Origin: Priapulus caudatus
Taxonomy: Eukaryota > Priapulida > Priapulimorpha > Priapulimorphida > Priapulidae
DNA length: 20,000 bases
NCBI RefSeq assembly: GCF_000485595.1
Contig: NW_014578162.1
Span: 1-20,000, forward strand
Direction of reading: 5' to 3'
The translations under genes were made by a program, and so were the position numbers. Positions within the stretch are counted from its first letter, which is position 1; each line of letters opens with the position of its first letter. Shown here piece by piece: positions 8,750-18,373 of the stretch. The notes below the pieces were generated by a model that was given only the letters and a program-made list of their open reading frames with translations, was not told where the DNA came from and did no database searches.

Positions 8750-8954
8750 ATATTGGTGATGCGTCGGCCAAATGCCACGCAGTCAGTCAGTGTCTATATC
8801 AGTCAGCGCTCGGTTCGTTATTACGAAATAAATAACATTGTCATATCACTAACCGCTGTGTTCGCTTTTCGGTTTGCGTCGATGCAGCGTTGATAATAGC
8901 AACTCGATCGTTTAGTCGTGCTGTTCATTATTCATTATGAATGTGCTCATTTCA
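8750..8954. other. Unique stretch, LTR-like composition (uncertain)
   Basis: Includes repeated CAGTCAGTCAGT/CAGTCAGC words, a TATATC box-like word and an ACGAAATAAATAAC poly(A)-like signal. This resembles the R/U5 part of an LTR. Terminal repeats and a target duplication were not found, so no element is called. Confidence 0.2.
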
Positions 8955-8958
8955 TTCA

Positions 8959-9303
8959 GGGGTTCCTCTCTCTCTCTCTGTCTCTCACTCACTCTCTCCC
9001 ACTCTCTCTCCCTTCCCCCTCCTGCGGCCGCTCTTCTATTGTCTCATCCTGCTCTCACCACTCATCGTCTCCTCCCCCTCCCTCCGCGTACGCTCTTTCT
9101 CTTCTCTCAAAATCTCCCACAGTCGAATCTCCTGTCTCTTCTCTCACTCTCTATCCCCTCTATTCCTCCCCACATCTTTTTCTTTCTCCCCGAAGGCCCG
9201 CCCCACTCTCTCGCCGCCAGCTCCCTTTCCTCCTCTTTCCTCTCTCTCTCCTCTCTCTCTTGCTTTCTCTCACACCCCCATCCCTCCTCCCCCCCCTCTC
9301 TCT
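8959..9303. repeat. CT-rich polypyrimidine tract
   Basis: CTCTCT and CCCTCC blocks with short unique interruptions. Ser/Leu/Pro frames are artefacts. Confidence 0.85.
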
Positions 9304-9848
9304 CGCGCGTTTTTGTTCAGTTTTCAAATCTAAAATGAGATGTCGACGTTTTTTTGATCGCATGACGCGTTGTCGCGGTCGTGCGGCGCCCGTCGTCGTC
9401 ATCCCGTCAAGGAACATCGAATTGTCGCGTTTATCCATCTAACGTGTAAAACCAAAAAAACAACTCAGCATTTTTTCGCAATGTCGCATGCAGCTGACGG
9501 ACTACTGCTGAGGAGGGAGGTTCTGTCTGCGCTTCGGTTAAATGCTTATTATTATATATATATATATATACCAAATTTATATTAGCTTCTGATAAATATG
9601 TATTGGCAGCTGTGCGGAAGTCATCGACTTAGATGAGCGCGCCTATAAGATTCCTTCAGAAGAGAAGAGAACAAAAGCCGGCCACTGTCGCTTCGCGCGG
9701 CGGCGTATTCTCATCGTTTTCTCACGCTTCTCTAGATCTCCGTTCCTTGACGTCAAATGAATCTAATACAAACACAGCCATACAAAGCCTTCTGCCCTCA
9801 TCACACCGCTTACTCTCGCTATTTGGAATGCTTGTCCGTGCGTGTTAC
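9304..9848. other. Intergenic stretch without a gene
   Basis: Unique DNA with a (TA)n run at 9551-9570. No frame or splice pattern could be supported. Confidence 0.4.
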
Positions 9849-10340
9849 TATCCTCTCCCACCCTTCTATCATTTATCTCTCTCGCCATCTCTCTCTCTCT
9901 CTTCTCGTCTCTCTCTCGTCATTCTTTTCTCTCTCTATCTCTCTATCTCTTCTCTCTATCATTTCCCTCTCTCCCCGTCATCCTCTCGTCTCTCTCTCTC
10001 CCCTCTCTCTCTTTCGTCTTTCTTTCTCATCGACTTACTGCTCTCTCTCTCGTTCCTCTCTCTCTTGTCTCATTCTCTTCTCTTCGTCTTCAGCGAGTGC
10101 GCGCCTCATCGTCTTTCTCTTTCTCTCTCGAGCTCTCTCATCTCTCCTCTCTCTCCGCTCTCTGTCTTTCTCTCTCAGTTCTCTTTTCTCATCTCTACTC
10201 CTTCTCTCTCTCTCTCACTCTTCTTCTCTCTTCTTCTCTCTTCTATTCTTCTTCTCTCTCTCTCTCTCTCGCTCGTTCCTCTCTACCCTGTCTGGCACTG
10301 TCTTTCTCGCTCCTATCTCTCTCTCTGTTTCTCTCCCACT
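9849..10340. repeat. CT-rich polypyrimidine tract
   Basis: About 490 bases of CTCT/TTCT repeat. Three overlapping plus-strand Ser/Leu frames arise from it. Confidence 0.95.
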
Positions 10341-10444
10341 TTCTCAACAAATAACCTGGATATGACGGCTGAGACGATGAGACGATCTCCCACGTACCCA
10401 TGGGAAGCAAGGTCGGAAAGAGCATAAATTCTCAAGGGGAATAT

Positions 10445-12020
10445 GCCTACAGGTCAATATAGGGGACATTTAATAGAAGCCATGCACTCTTAGGTTATTA
10501 AAGAATCTGAGATATCTCACATCCTCCGCAAGTGTATTATCGCAAAGTATTTCCATTTTTATTATGGCATAATATCAGCAAATAGCATTTCTTTAACATA
10601 TGCCCGCCATACCGAACACTTCTTAATCCTAATATTACTGTGTAATAACGTGAAAATTCGTGTGATATAATAACGCCGGGGCCACATTATCACAGCAATA
10701 TAAGCGAAGGACAATTATATATTCGCCAACTATTGCTGTTTTAAGTGTTAAAAGTTTACTAGACCAAGGATATCATTATAGAGATCTTTGGAGAATATTT
10801 TGATTTAATTTTCATATTGTAAAAGCTAGCTGCCGGATGAGTATATCGCTATATTTTAAAGAAGAGTAATTTTAGCAAATATCACTATTTATCGCTTATT
10901 AAAATTCATTGTTACTTCAGCCAGAGCACACAACCCCCTATCGTTATTTAAAGAGAGGCATCCGGATTTATTTTTTACTCATAGCTACTGCGCGAATATC
11001 TACTCTCGTTTTAAAATGAAATAATCAAGGCAATACGATTCCATTTTGCAGTTAGGCAGATAATGGGCTTCGCGGGTGTAAATACAGGTTTTCCTGCCAA
11101 TCAAAATGGAAAATTGGTGCGATGAGGCACCTAAAGACCATATATAGCGACTGGTGGGTATACGTATATCTACAATTAAAAGTACAATTGTCGAACATAA
11201 TACTATTCCCAGTCATTTGGTAAAGGCCGGATATATATCATTCACATAATTATGTAAGACCGCACATCGCTCACCTTGTTGGCTAAATGATGTTTTATTG
11301 CTATTGTCATTCAGTCAGGTAAGGCGCGATCCTTCCGTAATGAAAAAAATGGCGAGGCATGTTCTGTTTCATTAATCAAGCTATGACTGTTTGTTGACAT
11401 TTTAAAAATATAATTTCAGAAAAGATATTGATTTTAATTGTAGTTATTAGGTGTGAACGACACACTCTCCTCTAATTCACAGTGAGGAATTAAGTTTGTT
11501 ATGACCGAATGAGAGAATCCCGATTAATATTTTTTTATGTTTATATTACTGCAAAATATCTGGGTATGCTATCTGGTAAAATCAAAGAAGAATGCCCCCA
11601 AGATATCATATAAGTTAATTCTGTAATAAAGGGTTGGACTCAGCTTGCATATGCCAGCACAGGGCACATACCGCCATCTGTTGGCTAGTTTACCTATTTT
11701 ATAAGTGTTAGATCCAAAACCCCGGAGACATGTTATACTCAGTAAAGCCACACATGGGGAATTATATTTCATGCCAAGCTTCTACGGTTCATAGTTTCCC
11801 TCTCTTTTTAAAGCGCACGATTTCAACAGAAATGTTTTTTATTTGACAAATACTTATTATAACTGTTATTATGCCTTATTCTAGACTATGTTGTGCATTT
11901 TTTTGAAGCGTCAATTGCGCATGTATGCGTCAATTTGCAGGCAGTAGGCAACTGAGCCTATACGCGTGTTTCCGGACACATTATTTACATGCAGTGTAGG
12001 GTCCTTCACGAGTCAACACA
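10445..12020 (+). mobile_element. Dispersed 1.6-kb repeat, copy A (non-coding)
   Basis: Aligns along its whole length with 18374-20000 in the same orientation, for example ATAGGGGACATTTA at the left and CACGAGTCAAC at the right. Differences are mostly one- to three-base indels. There is no open frame longer than 67 codons, so it is non-autonomous or a decayed fragment. The left boundary is approximate. The right boundary is only where copy B runs off the window, so the repeat may extend further. Family unknown. It contains three spaced versions of a CGCCATCTGTTGGCT-like motif. Confidence 0.8.
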
Positions 12021-12470
12021 CAGCAGATAAACTTCGTCCACGACACTCCTTCATTTTTAAATATTATTCATCAAATGTTTATTTTACCGCGCTTACCGCC
12101 CAATACAAGAAAGCATGCTCTGGCAACGTTTTCCAACGTAGGATAAAGGTAAATCAATAAAGTGAACCCTTTTTTTAAAAATGGTTTACGCTTGAGCATG
12201 AATTAGCAAGCCGATGTTTTCATTTTTCATCTTTTTTGCGATAAGGTACGAATAAGGAAGGTCAGGGCCCTGTCGACAGACAGCGCTCGCTACGAAGGTA
12301 CATGCTGGCGCAAGTTCATTAGACTAAGGACGAGGCTAAACTAAAAAGCTGATACTTAGCACGCGGCAATTATACAACAAATGTATTTAGAATAATGGTA
12401 TATAAAATTCAAAAAATGTAACTAGTAACTTCTACGTGATATAACGATTGATGAACTTTTTAAAAGCTAG
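12021..12470. other. AT-rich stretch after repeat copy A
   Basis: May be the continuation of the 1.6-kb repeat, since copy B is truncated by the window end. No gene seen. Confidence 0.35.
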
Positions 12471-12477
12471 AAAAAAA
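12471..12477 (-). terminator. Pol III T-run terminator of tRNA-Gly
   Basis: Seven Ts on the minus strand, 13 bases past the tRNA 3' end, the usual RNA polymerase III termination signal. Confidence 0.75.
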
Positions 12478-12490
12478 CGACACAACATGT

Positions 12491-12565
12491 GCGTCCGGCG
12501 CGGGAGTCGAACCCGGGTCAACTGCGTTGGAAGGCAGCTATGCTAACCGTTATACCAACCGACGC
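12491..12565 (-). tRNA. tRNA-Gly (anticodon UCC), with extra bases
   Basis: On the minus strand the sequence starts GCGTCGG, has the D-arm segment GGTTAGCATAGC, the anticodon arm GCTGC-CTTCCAAC-GCAGT and the T arm CCGGGTTCGACTCCCG, with a perfect B box GGTTCGACTCC. This is the animal tRNA-Gly(UCC) pattern. Compared with the usual 72-base form it carries four extra bases: a T after the acceptor stem, a C in the anticodon loop (8 nucleotides instead of 7), a C in the T stem and a G in the 3' acceptor strand. The terminator suggests a live gene; the insertions suggest a pseudogene or sequencing indels. CCA is not encoded, as expected in eukaryotes. Confidence 0.85.
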
Positions 12566-13588
12566 GCTGATAAGGAAGTAAATGCTGTATCTTCTCTAAG
12601 AGAATAAAGTACTGATCTAAGAAAGTAAGAAGAGCGTTTTGTCGTTTTATCGTTGTGATATCGTACTGCATCTATGATGTTATCTCTCCGATATGATATG
12701 AGTTATTGACTTTTCAAAAATATTTAACAGATGTCAGCTACTATAAGGATATAATGCAGTAAACAGTAGTGAATTTATGGCTGATGTTTATGATTATTTA
12801 TGTTGCGCGATAGCAGAATAATAATAATTAACCATATAATTAAAAAAAATATATAAGAAAAAAAATTAAAAAAACCTAGTAACTTAATATATAAATAAAT
12901 AAATAAATATATATATTTATTATATGTATATATATGCATAAATAAATAAAATATAATATATATATGTATTTATCAAGAGCTAATAATAAGGTAGATTATT
13001 AGCTCGTGGTATTATATGTTGTTTTACGACGGTATACATGTAGGAAACGACTCGTGAGAACGAGTTTTTGCGCTCGCAGAGTATATACCTCACACACAGG
13101 GCGATATGTGTGCGCATAGAAATAACATACACTTAATTCCCTGCAGTTTCTAGTGGCGTAAATGAGCACACACCGTAACGGTGGTTTATATAAACTAAGT
13201 TCTAATACTATATGTTAGCCATAATAACGAACTCTGGGCGTTAAAATTTTACATTCCACTCGGCGATTTGTACCGCGGATCAGCACGCCTTCCTATCCCA
13301 CCTCCCGCATGCGCGCGCGAAGGCAATAGTGAAGTCAACCGCCTTGTAGACGATCCGAGGTATTACCCATAGAATAATAATAATAGAATAATATAAAGTC
13401 TCGCGTTAGACTGACACCCAGTTTCCACGCTAGAACCCCATTTATTAACAAAACGTAGCGACGCGGTACCAGTCTAGTTGTACGACGTGTCGCACCCCGA
13501 ACGTTGACCTGCAGCGGAGGTGGAATGTAGGGCAGTGCCACCGTTGTCGTCGTCTGACCTGCACTCACTGCCGACACCCCCCCCGCCC
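12566..13588. other. AT-rich intergenic stretch without a gene
   Basis: Contains A/T-rich low-complexity DNA (12835-12970) and a small perfect hairpin (12977-13005). No frame of note. Confidence 0.5.
12977..13005. repeat. Perfect 11-bp hairpin with 7-base loop
   Basis: GAGCTAATAAT (12977-12987), loop AAGGTAG, then ATTATTAGCTC (12995-13005). Confidence 0.9.
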
Positions 13589-14098
13589 CCAACACACACA
13601 CGCACACGCGCACACACACACACACACACACACCCACACACACAACCACCACACACACAACCGCCTGCCTTGTCCTCCGCTGAAGGCGAAATAACGACGT
13701 CACCTGCGGTCGTCTGCCGCACATCACAGACAGACAACACAACACGGCGCAACACACGACACAACCCACCCCACACACACAGGCCGACACACACACACTA
13801 CACACACACACACGACACACCAGACACACACACCACACACACGCACGCACGCACGCACTGACACACACACACCAGCACAGACACACAGCACTCGCACACA
13901 CACACACACACATACAGAACCACACACAACGCGCGCGGCAGCGACGCAGACACACACACAAACGGCAGCACCCCCACACGCTACACACACACCACACCTC
14001 GAGCACGCACAGCACGCACACGCACGCACGCACCGCACGCACGCAACACCCACACACACGACACACACGCACACACGCGACGGCACACACACACACGC
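13589..14098. repeat. CA-rich repeat tract
   Basis: About 500 bases of CACACA with CACGCA and GACACA variants, interrupted at 13667-13735 by unique sequence. Cys/Val and Thr/His frames on both strands are artefacts. Confidence 0.95.
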
Positions 14099-14479
14099 CG
14101 CCGGGGGCTCTGTCCAGCTGTTTACTATGTATGGGCCGGGGGGGGCGGTACGGCCGCGCCCGCCAACGCGCCTTCTCTAAATGCGGCCGGAAGGGTGGAG
14201 GTGAGGTGGGTACAGGGCTCGCGGACTCGTCGCGTTTTTAAAGAGCATGGCAGGTATAGAAAAGTGCTAAGCCGATCTGCCAAAGAGCTACGAGCGGGCG
14301 TGGCGGAATACTGGCGTGATATATTGTAGACTGGTTTAGGGGCGCGGAGAGGTTACGAGAAGAGAAAAGAGAGAGAGAGAGAGAGAGAGAGAAGACGTTA
14401 TAATAATACGTGTTGATTGCGTGCGTGTACGTCATGCGGTGCGTTGCTTCGCGTCGCCAAATGAATCGTGTAACGACTC
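14099..14479. other. Short unique stretch between CA and GA tracts
   Basis: Includes a G run (14138-14145) and a short GA block (14360-14393). No gene seen. Confidence 0.4.
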
Positions 14480-14922
14480 GTGAAGAGAAGAGAGGAGATG
14501 GAGAAGTAGAGAGAAGAGAGAGAGAAGAAATGAAGAGTAGAGAGAGAGAGAAGAGAGAGACGGGCGAGAAGAGAGAGACGAGAGAGGGGAAAAGAGAGAG
14601 AGTGAGAAAGAAAGAGAGAGAGAGATAGCGAGAGTAGAGAAGAGAGAGAGAGAGAGAGGAAGCGCGAGGGAGAGAGAGACGAGAGAGAGAGAGAGAGAGA
14701 TGAGAGAGGAGAGAGAATGAGAGACGAGAGAGAGAGAACGAGAGAAGAGAGAGAGAAGAGAGAGAGAGAGAGCTAGAGATGAGGAGGAGAGAGCGAGCGA
14801 GAGAGAGAGGAAGAAGAGAGAGAGAAGGACGAGAGAGAGGAGAGGAGATAGGGAGATAGAGAGGGAGCGAGAGAGGAGCGAGAGAAGAGAGCGAGAGAGA
14901 GAGAGGAGGAGAGAGAGAGAGC

Positions 14923-14965
<43 letters not shown>

Positions 14966-15292
14966 AATGGAGGAGGATGGTAGATTAGAGTAGAGAGAAA
15001 AGACGAGAAGAGAAGAGAGACGAAGAGGGAGAGGAGAGACCGAGAAGAAAAGACGAGAGAGAGGAGAGAGAAGAGAGAGAGCAGGAAGAGAGAGAGAGAG
15101 AGAAGAGAGAGAACAAGAAGAGAGAGAGAGAGAGCGAGAACGACGAGAGAGAGAGAGGCAGTGCTAGAAGAAGGGAGGACGAGAGAGAAGAGAGAAGAGA
15201 GAGACAGAGCGATGAGAGATAGAGAGCGAGAAGCAGGAAGAAGAGAGAGAGCAGAGAGAGAGGAGAGAGCGAGAGAAGAAGGAGAGACAGAA

Positions 15293-15326
<34 letters not shown>

Positions 15327-15425
15327 TAGAGCTAAGAGAGCCGAGGAAGAGGAGAGCGAGAGAAGAAGAGCGAGAGAGAGAAGAGAGAAGATTAGAGAGA
15401 GAGCAGAGAGGAGAGAGAGAGAAGA

Positions 15426-15459
<34 letters not shown>

Positions 15460-15547
15460 TGAGAAAAAAGAGAGAAAGAGAAAGAGGAGAGAGAGAGAAG
15501 AAGAAGAGAAAGGAGAGAGAGAGAAGAGAAAGAGCCAGAGAGAGAGA

Positions 15548-15584
<37 letters not shown>

Positions 15585-15897
15585 GAGAGAGAGATGAGAG
15601 AGAGCGAGAGATAAAAGAAGAAAGAGAGAGAGGGAAGTGAATAGAGAGCAGAGAAGAGAGATGAGAGAGAATGAGAAAGAGAGGACGAGAGAGCGAGCAA
15701 GAGAGAGAAGAGAGAGAGAGATGAGAGAGAAGAGAGAGAGAGAGAGAGCGAGCAGGAGAGAGCCGAGACGAGAGAGTGATGTGAGGTAAACGAAAGAGTG
15801 AGCGAGCAAAAAAAAAAAAACTATATAAGACGAGAGAGAGAGCGGCAAGAGAAGGAGGGAAGGTGGGGGGCCGCAAGAGAGGAGGAGAGGGTGATGA
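14480..15897. repeat. 1.4-kb GA-rich polypurine tract
   Basis: Nearly pure purine on the plus strand, mostly GAGAGA with AGAAG and GAGCGAG punctuation and only occasional C or T. The 375- and 287-codon minus frames (Ser/Leu) and the 159-codon plus frame (Arg/Glu) are repeat translations, not genes. Confidence 0.97.
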
Positions 15898-17000
15898 CAA
15901 GTGGAAACAGGAGATGGAAGGAACGCGGCGTAGAGAAGAGGAAGATAATAACAGATGTGCTAACAGTTAATTTCGATATAATATTATCAGAATCCCACTA
16001 AACGTCAAACGTCTGTTGATTCAATGACCACGAAGATCGTTATTTCGTATAAATCACAAAGGAAGCTTTAGTTTATTACTCTCCCATAAACATCGCTCTC
16101 ATTCCAAATCGAAAACCGGTGCGTATAAACCAATCACAGTGGTGTTTAAATAAATTACTATATATATATATATACACCTATCACAAAATCCGACACATTT
16201 TATATGTACAATAAAGTGTTAAGCACTCCACACTACATGGCACATTACAAGCCACCTGTTTCTAGAACGAAACCCGTGGCCAAATTATAGCAAAAATGAT
16301 TTCTTGAATTCGAATCCGAGATATAAATTGTTACAATCGGTTGGAATAATAATATTCCGCAAAGTTTCCGTACGGTACCAAAGGTTTCACTGAATTCGAT
16401 AATGATGAATTGCGACTGCGCCAGACATGATAGATTATGTCTATTACAAAGCATTATACAAAGCTCCATCGACATCTCTATGCTTCCAAATCAGTAGTGT
16501 TTCATTACCTTGACGTCTATGACGCTCATTAAATGAGATCGATCGATCATTCAATCAATCAATCACTCAATGAATATACATTCGTATATATATATATAAT
16601 AATATATATTGCACCTCGGTCCCTGTACATCCAGCCATCTCCACGCGCGATGTTTCTATGTGCTAGCCACTAGCTAGATCTTTTCGTCGTCCCCTTGTGT
16701 GTAGAGTGCAGTCGACTAGTAATTAGTGGAAACCTGAAGCCATAACACGGGGCAGCGACTTGATGTTGGATCGAATCCGTCGGCTATAGGAGCACAGGCC
16801 ACAAGCAGGCTGTGCAGTAAAGCATCGACCATCTCAAAGTCGCGCAAAGGTCACAGATCCGGAGACAACATAGCCTGCTAGCCAGTTCTCCCGCCACAGT
16901 CTCCATCCAGCTATCTCACTACCTCACTATCTCTATCACTATCTCACTATCTCACTATCTCACTAACATAATGACCGACGGAACAGTTCTCCCGCGTCAG
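15898..17000. other. Intergenic stretch downstream of the DnaJ gene
   Basis: Unique DNA with short (TA)n runs (16159-16174, 16577-16610), an ATCA run (16538-16568) and an ATCTCACT array (16911-16965). A 76-codon minus frame at 16245-16475 shows no known motif. I saw no AATAAA on the minus strand close to the DnaJ stop codon, so its 3' end is undefined. Confidence 0.4.
16911..16965. repeat. CTCACTAT octamer repeat
   Basis: Imperfect ATCTCACT units just beyond the DnaJ stop codon. Confidence 0.85.
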
Positions 17001-17010
17001 TGGCGCCCCC

Positions 17011-17532
17011 TCACGCCGCCGTCGCCGTCGTCGACTTGAGTTCTCCGTCGACGTGCACCGTCACCGTGGCGACGCCGTTGGCGACGATCGTGCGCGTCAC
17101 CACCGTCTTACCGTCGATGAATCGCGTCGACGTCGACGTCCGCTTCGCGTTAGCGCCCCCTGCCGGCGCCCGCTCGCCCTTGAACCGTCGGCCGCCGACG
17201 ATCCACTCGTCGTCGTCGAAGCAGAATCCGCAGAAGGGGTCGCCGCCGGCCCGGAAGAAACTCGGGAAATCTGCGCCACGCGTTGGCGCGCGGTGGCGCC
17301 CCCTGCCGCCGAACCTGGCGGCGTCGTGGCGACGCCGCGACGTCGGATCGGAGAGCATCTCGTAAGCCTCGGAGATCTGCTTGAAGCGAGCCTCGGCCAC
17401 CGCCTCGCTCGCTCCGCCGCGGTTCTTGTCCGGGTGCCAGCGCAGCGCCATCTGGCGGTAGGCGCGTTTGATCTCCTCGTCCGTGGCGTCACGGCGCAGG
17501 CCGAGCACCTCGTAGCAATCCGGGATGGTCAT
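17011..17532 (-). CDS. DnaJ/Hsp40 co-chaperone, DNAJB6-type, intronless
   Basis: 173 residues from the first AUG downstream of the mapped promoter signals. The in-frame extension upstream has no ATG. The J domain (about residues 6-74) has YEVLGL, IKRAYRQMALRWHPDKN with the HPD triad at 33-35 that stimulates Hsp70 ATPase, and RFKQISEAYEMLSD. A short Gly/Phe-rich link follows (FPSFFRAGGDPFCGF, about 89-103). The tail STSTRFIDGKTVVTRTIV and NGVATVTVHVDGELKS (133-167) matches the C-terminal segment of DNAJB6/2/7/8 (STST-motif, NG-x-x-x-V-x-V-x-x-DG-x-LKS). Family members are usually about 230-330 residues, so this one is compact. It stops at TGA (17011-17013) and has no intron. It is probably a cytosolic/nuclear Hsp70 partner that holds aggregation-prone clients. 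The paralogue within class B is uncertain. Confidence 0.9.
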   Translation of the reverse strand: MTIPDCYEVLGLRRDATDEEIKRAYRQMALRWHPDKNRGGASEAVAEARFKQISEAYEMLSDPTSRRRHDAARFGGRGRHRAPTRGADFPSFFRAGGDPFCGFCFDDDEWIVGGRRFKGERAPAGGANAKRTSTSTRFIDGKTVVTRTIVANGVATVTVHVDGELKSTTATAA

Positions 17533-17844
17533 AGCTCTGCTGCTGGTAGTGGTAGTGGTGGCAGCGGTCAGTTCACGTGGACAGTGGTTGCTTACGACTG
17601 ACTGGTCGGAACTCCGAGATCGCAAAAGAAGTTCTCCTGGACGGATGTAGATTGAATGTTGGATTTCTCTCTCGGTTTCTGTCTCTCTCTTTCTCTCTCT
17701 CTCTGTGTCTCTTTGTCTCTCTCTCTCACTCTCTCTATCTGCCTCTCGATCTTTCTCGGTCTCTATCTACGCGCTATCGCAACCACAGCGGCTTCTTCCG
17801 TTCTCTCCCGGTTGGTGATCGAATATCGTGATACCACAACGACT
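17533..17844 (-). other. Putative 5' UTR of the DnaJ gene
   Basis: Between the predicted transcription start and the ATG no other ATG occurs on the minus strand over about 310 bases, so scanning would reach the annotated start. The ATG has G at -3. The segment contains a GA microsatellite in the sense strand (17668-17760) and one CACGTG (17574-17579). Confidence 0.5.
17660..17765. repeat. CT microsatellite
   Basis: CTCTCT with T, G and A interruptions, lying in the DnaJ 5' leader. Confidence 0.9.
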
Positions 17845-17875
17845 GCGCTCTAACGCCTCCTAACGACCTTATATA
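17841..17875 (-). promoter_or_regulatory. TATA box and initiator of the DnaJ gene
   Basis: On the minus strand TATATAAG spans 17875-17868 and an initiator-like GCAGTC has its A at 17844, 31 bases downstream of the first T of the TATA box. This is the canonical Pol II core-promoter spacing, and it is oriented towards the DnaJ gene. Confidence 0.6.
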
Positions 17876-17897
17876 AACCGCCAGACGCGTCGGTTCG

Positions 17898-17905
17898 TGA
17901 CGTCA
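17898..17905. promoter_or_regulatory. Perfect CRE palindrome TGACGTCA
   Basis: About 55 bases upstream of the predicted DnaJ transcription start. CREB/ATF-type bZIP factors bind this site. A second half site (AACGTCAG) lies near 17928. No nGAAn/nTTCn heat-shock array was seen nearby. Confidence 0.5.
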
Positions 17906-17960
17906 GCCGAGCCGACGAGAATAGTTGCAACGTCAGCGCTGCGCCGTGCCGACGAACAAT

Positions 17961-17986
17961 AGAACGTGCCTGCGGGCACGGGTTCT
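17961..17986. repeat. Imperfect palindrome upstream of the DnaJ promoter
   Basis: AGAACGTGCC, a TGCG spacer and GGCACGGGTTCT pair as inverted arms with a two-base bulge. It may be a dimeric factor site; this is speculative. Confidence 0.5.
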
Positions 17987-18050
17987 TGTGTGATCTACAA
18001 CCGGTGATAAAATCGCGGCGTGCTGTGGGGATGGGCCAAGGTCTTAGCCA

Positions 18051-18143
18051 TGCGTGCGTGCGTGCGTACGCGCGTGTGTGTGTGTTTACGTGCGTGCGTG
18101 CGTGCGGGTGTGTCCGTGTGTTCGCAAGCTCGTGTGTGTGTGT
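18051..18143. repeat. GT/CGTG repeat cluster
   Basis: CGTGCGTG and GTGTGT blocks. Frames across it are artefacts. Confidence 0.85.
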
Positions 18144-18373
18144 CAATAAGGGGTGGGGCGGTCGTAGCGACCTCACATGACCTTTTTGCGAGAGGTTATG
18201 GCGAATCATATAGGATTAAAGCCGGTATTAGATTATCTAGGCTGTCTGAGCCGTTCAAGCCGTTACCCTCCCCACCCGACCTATATATACCTAGCATACC
18301 TATATATTATTTCGGCAATCTTTCTTCTTTCGACAGATATTGGGTATGCACAAACATACACCTAAGACAATTC

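Noticed and set aside
13335-14096. 253-codon Cys/Val-rich minus frame resembling a cysteine-rich secreted protein
   Set aside because: Cys/Val periodicity comes from the CA/GT repeat. No spaced cysteine pattern, no signal peptide and no conserved block.
14773-15900. 375-codon Ser/Leu open frame on the minus strand, the second longest in the window
   Set aside because: It is a translation of a GA/CT repeat. Overlapping frames on both strands are equally open and there is no domain or composition change at its ends.
16245-16475. 76-codon minus frame downstream of DnaJ
   Set aside because: No known domain, no promoter or poly(A) context, and a length expected by chance in AT-rich DNA.
16760-16790. 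GGATTCGATCC on the minus strand, similar to a tRNA B box
   Set aside because: One base off the consensus and no cloverleaf can be built around it.
17533-17625. N-terminal extension of the DnaJ frame by 31 residues
   Set aside because: It would begin at TTG, there is no upstream ATG, and the J domain in this family starts within a few residues of the Met at 17532.
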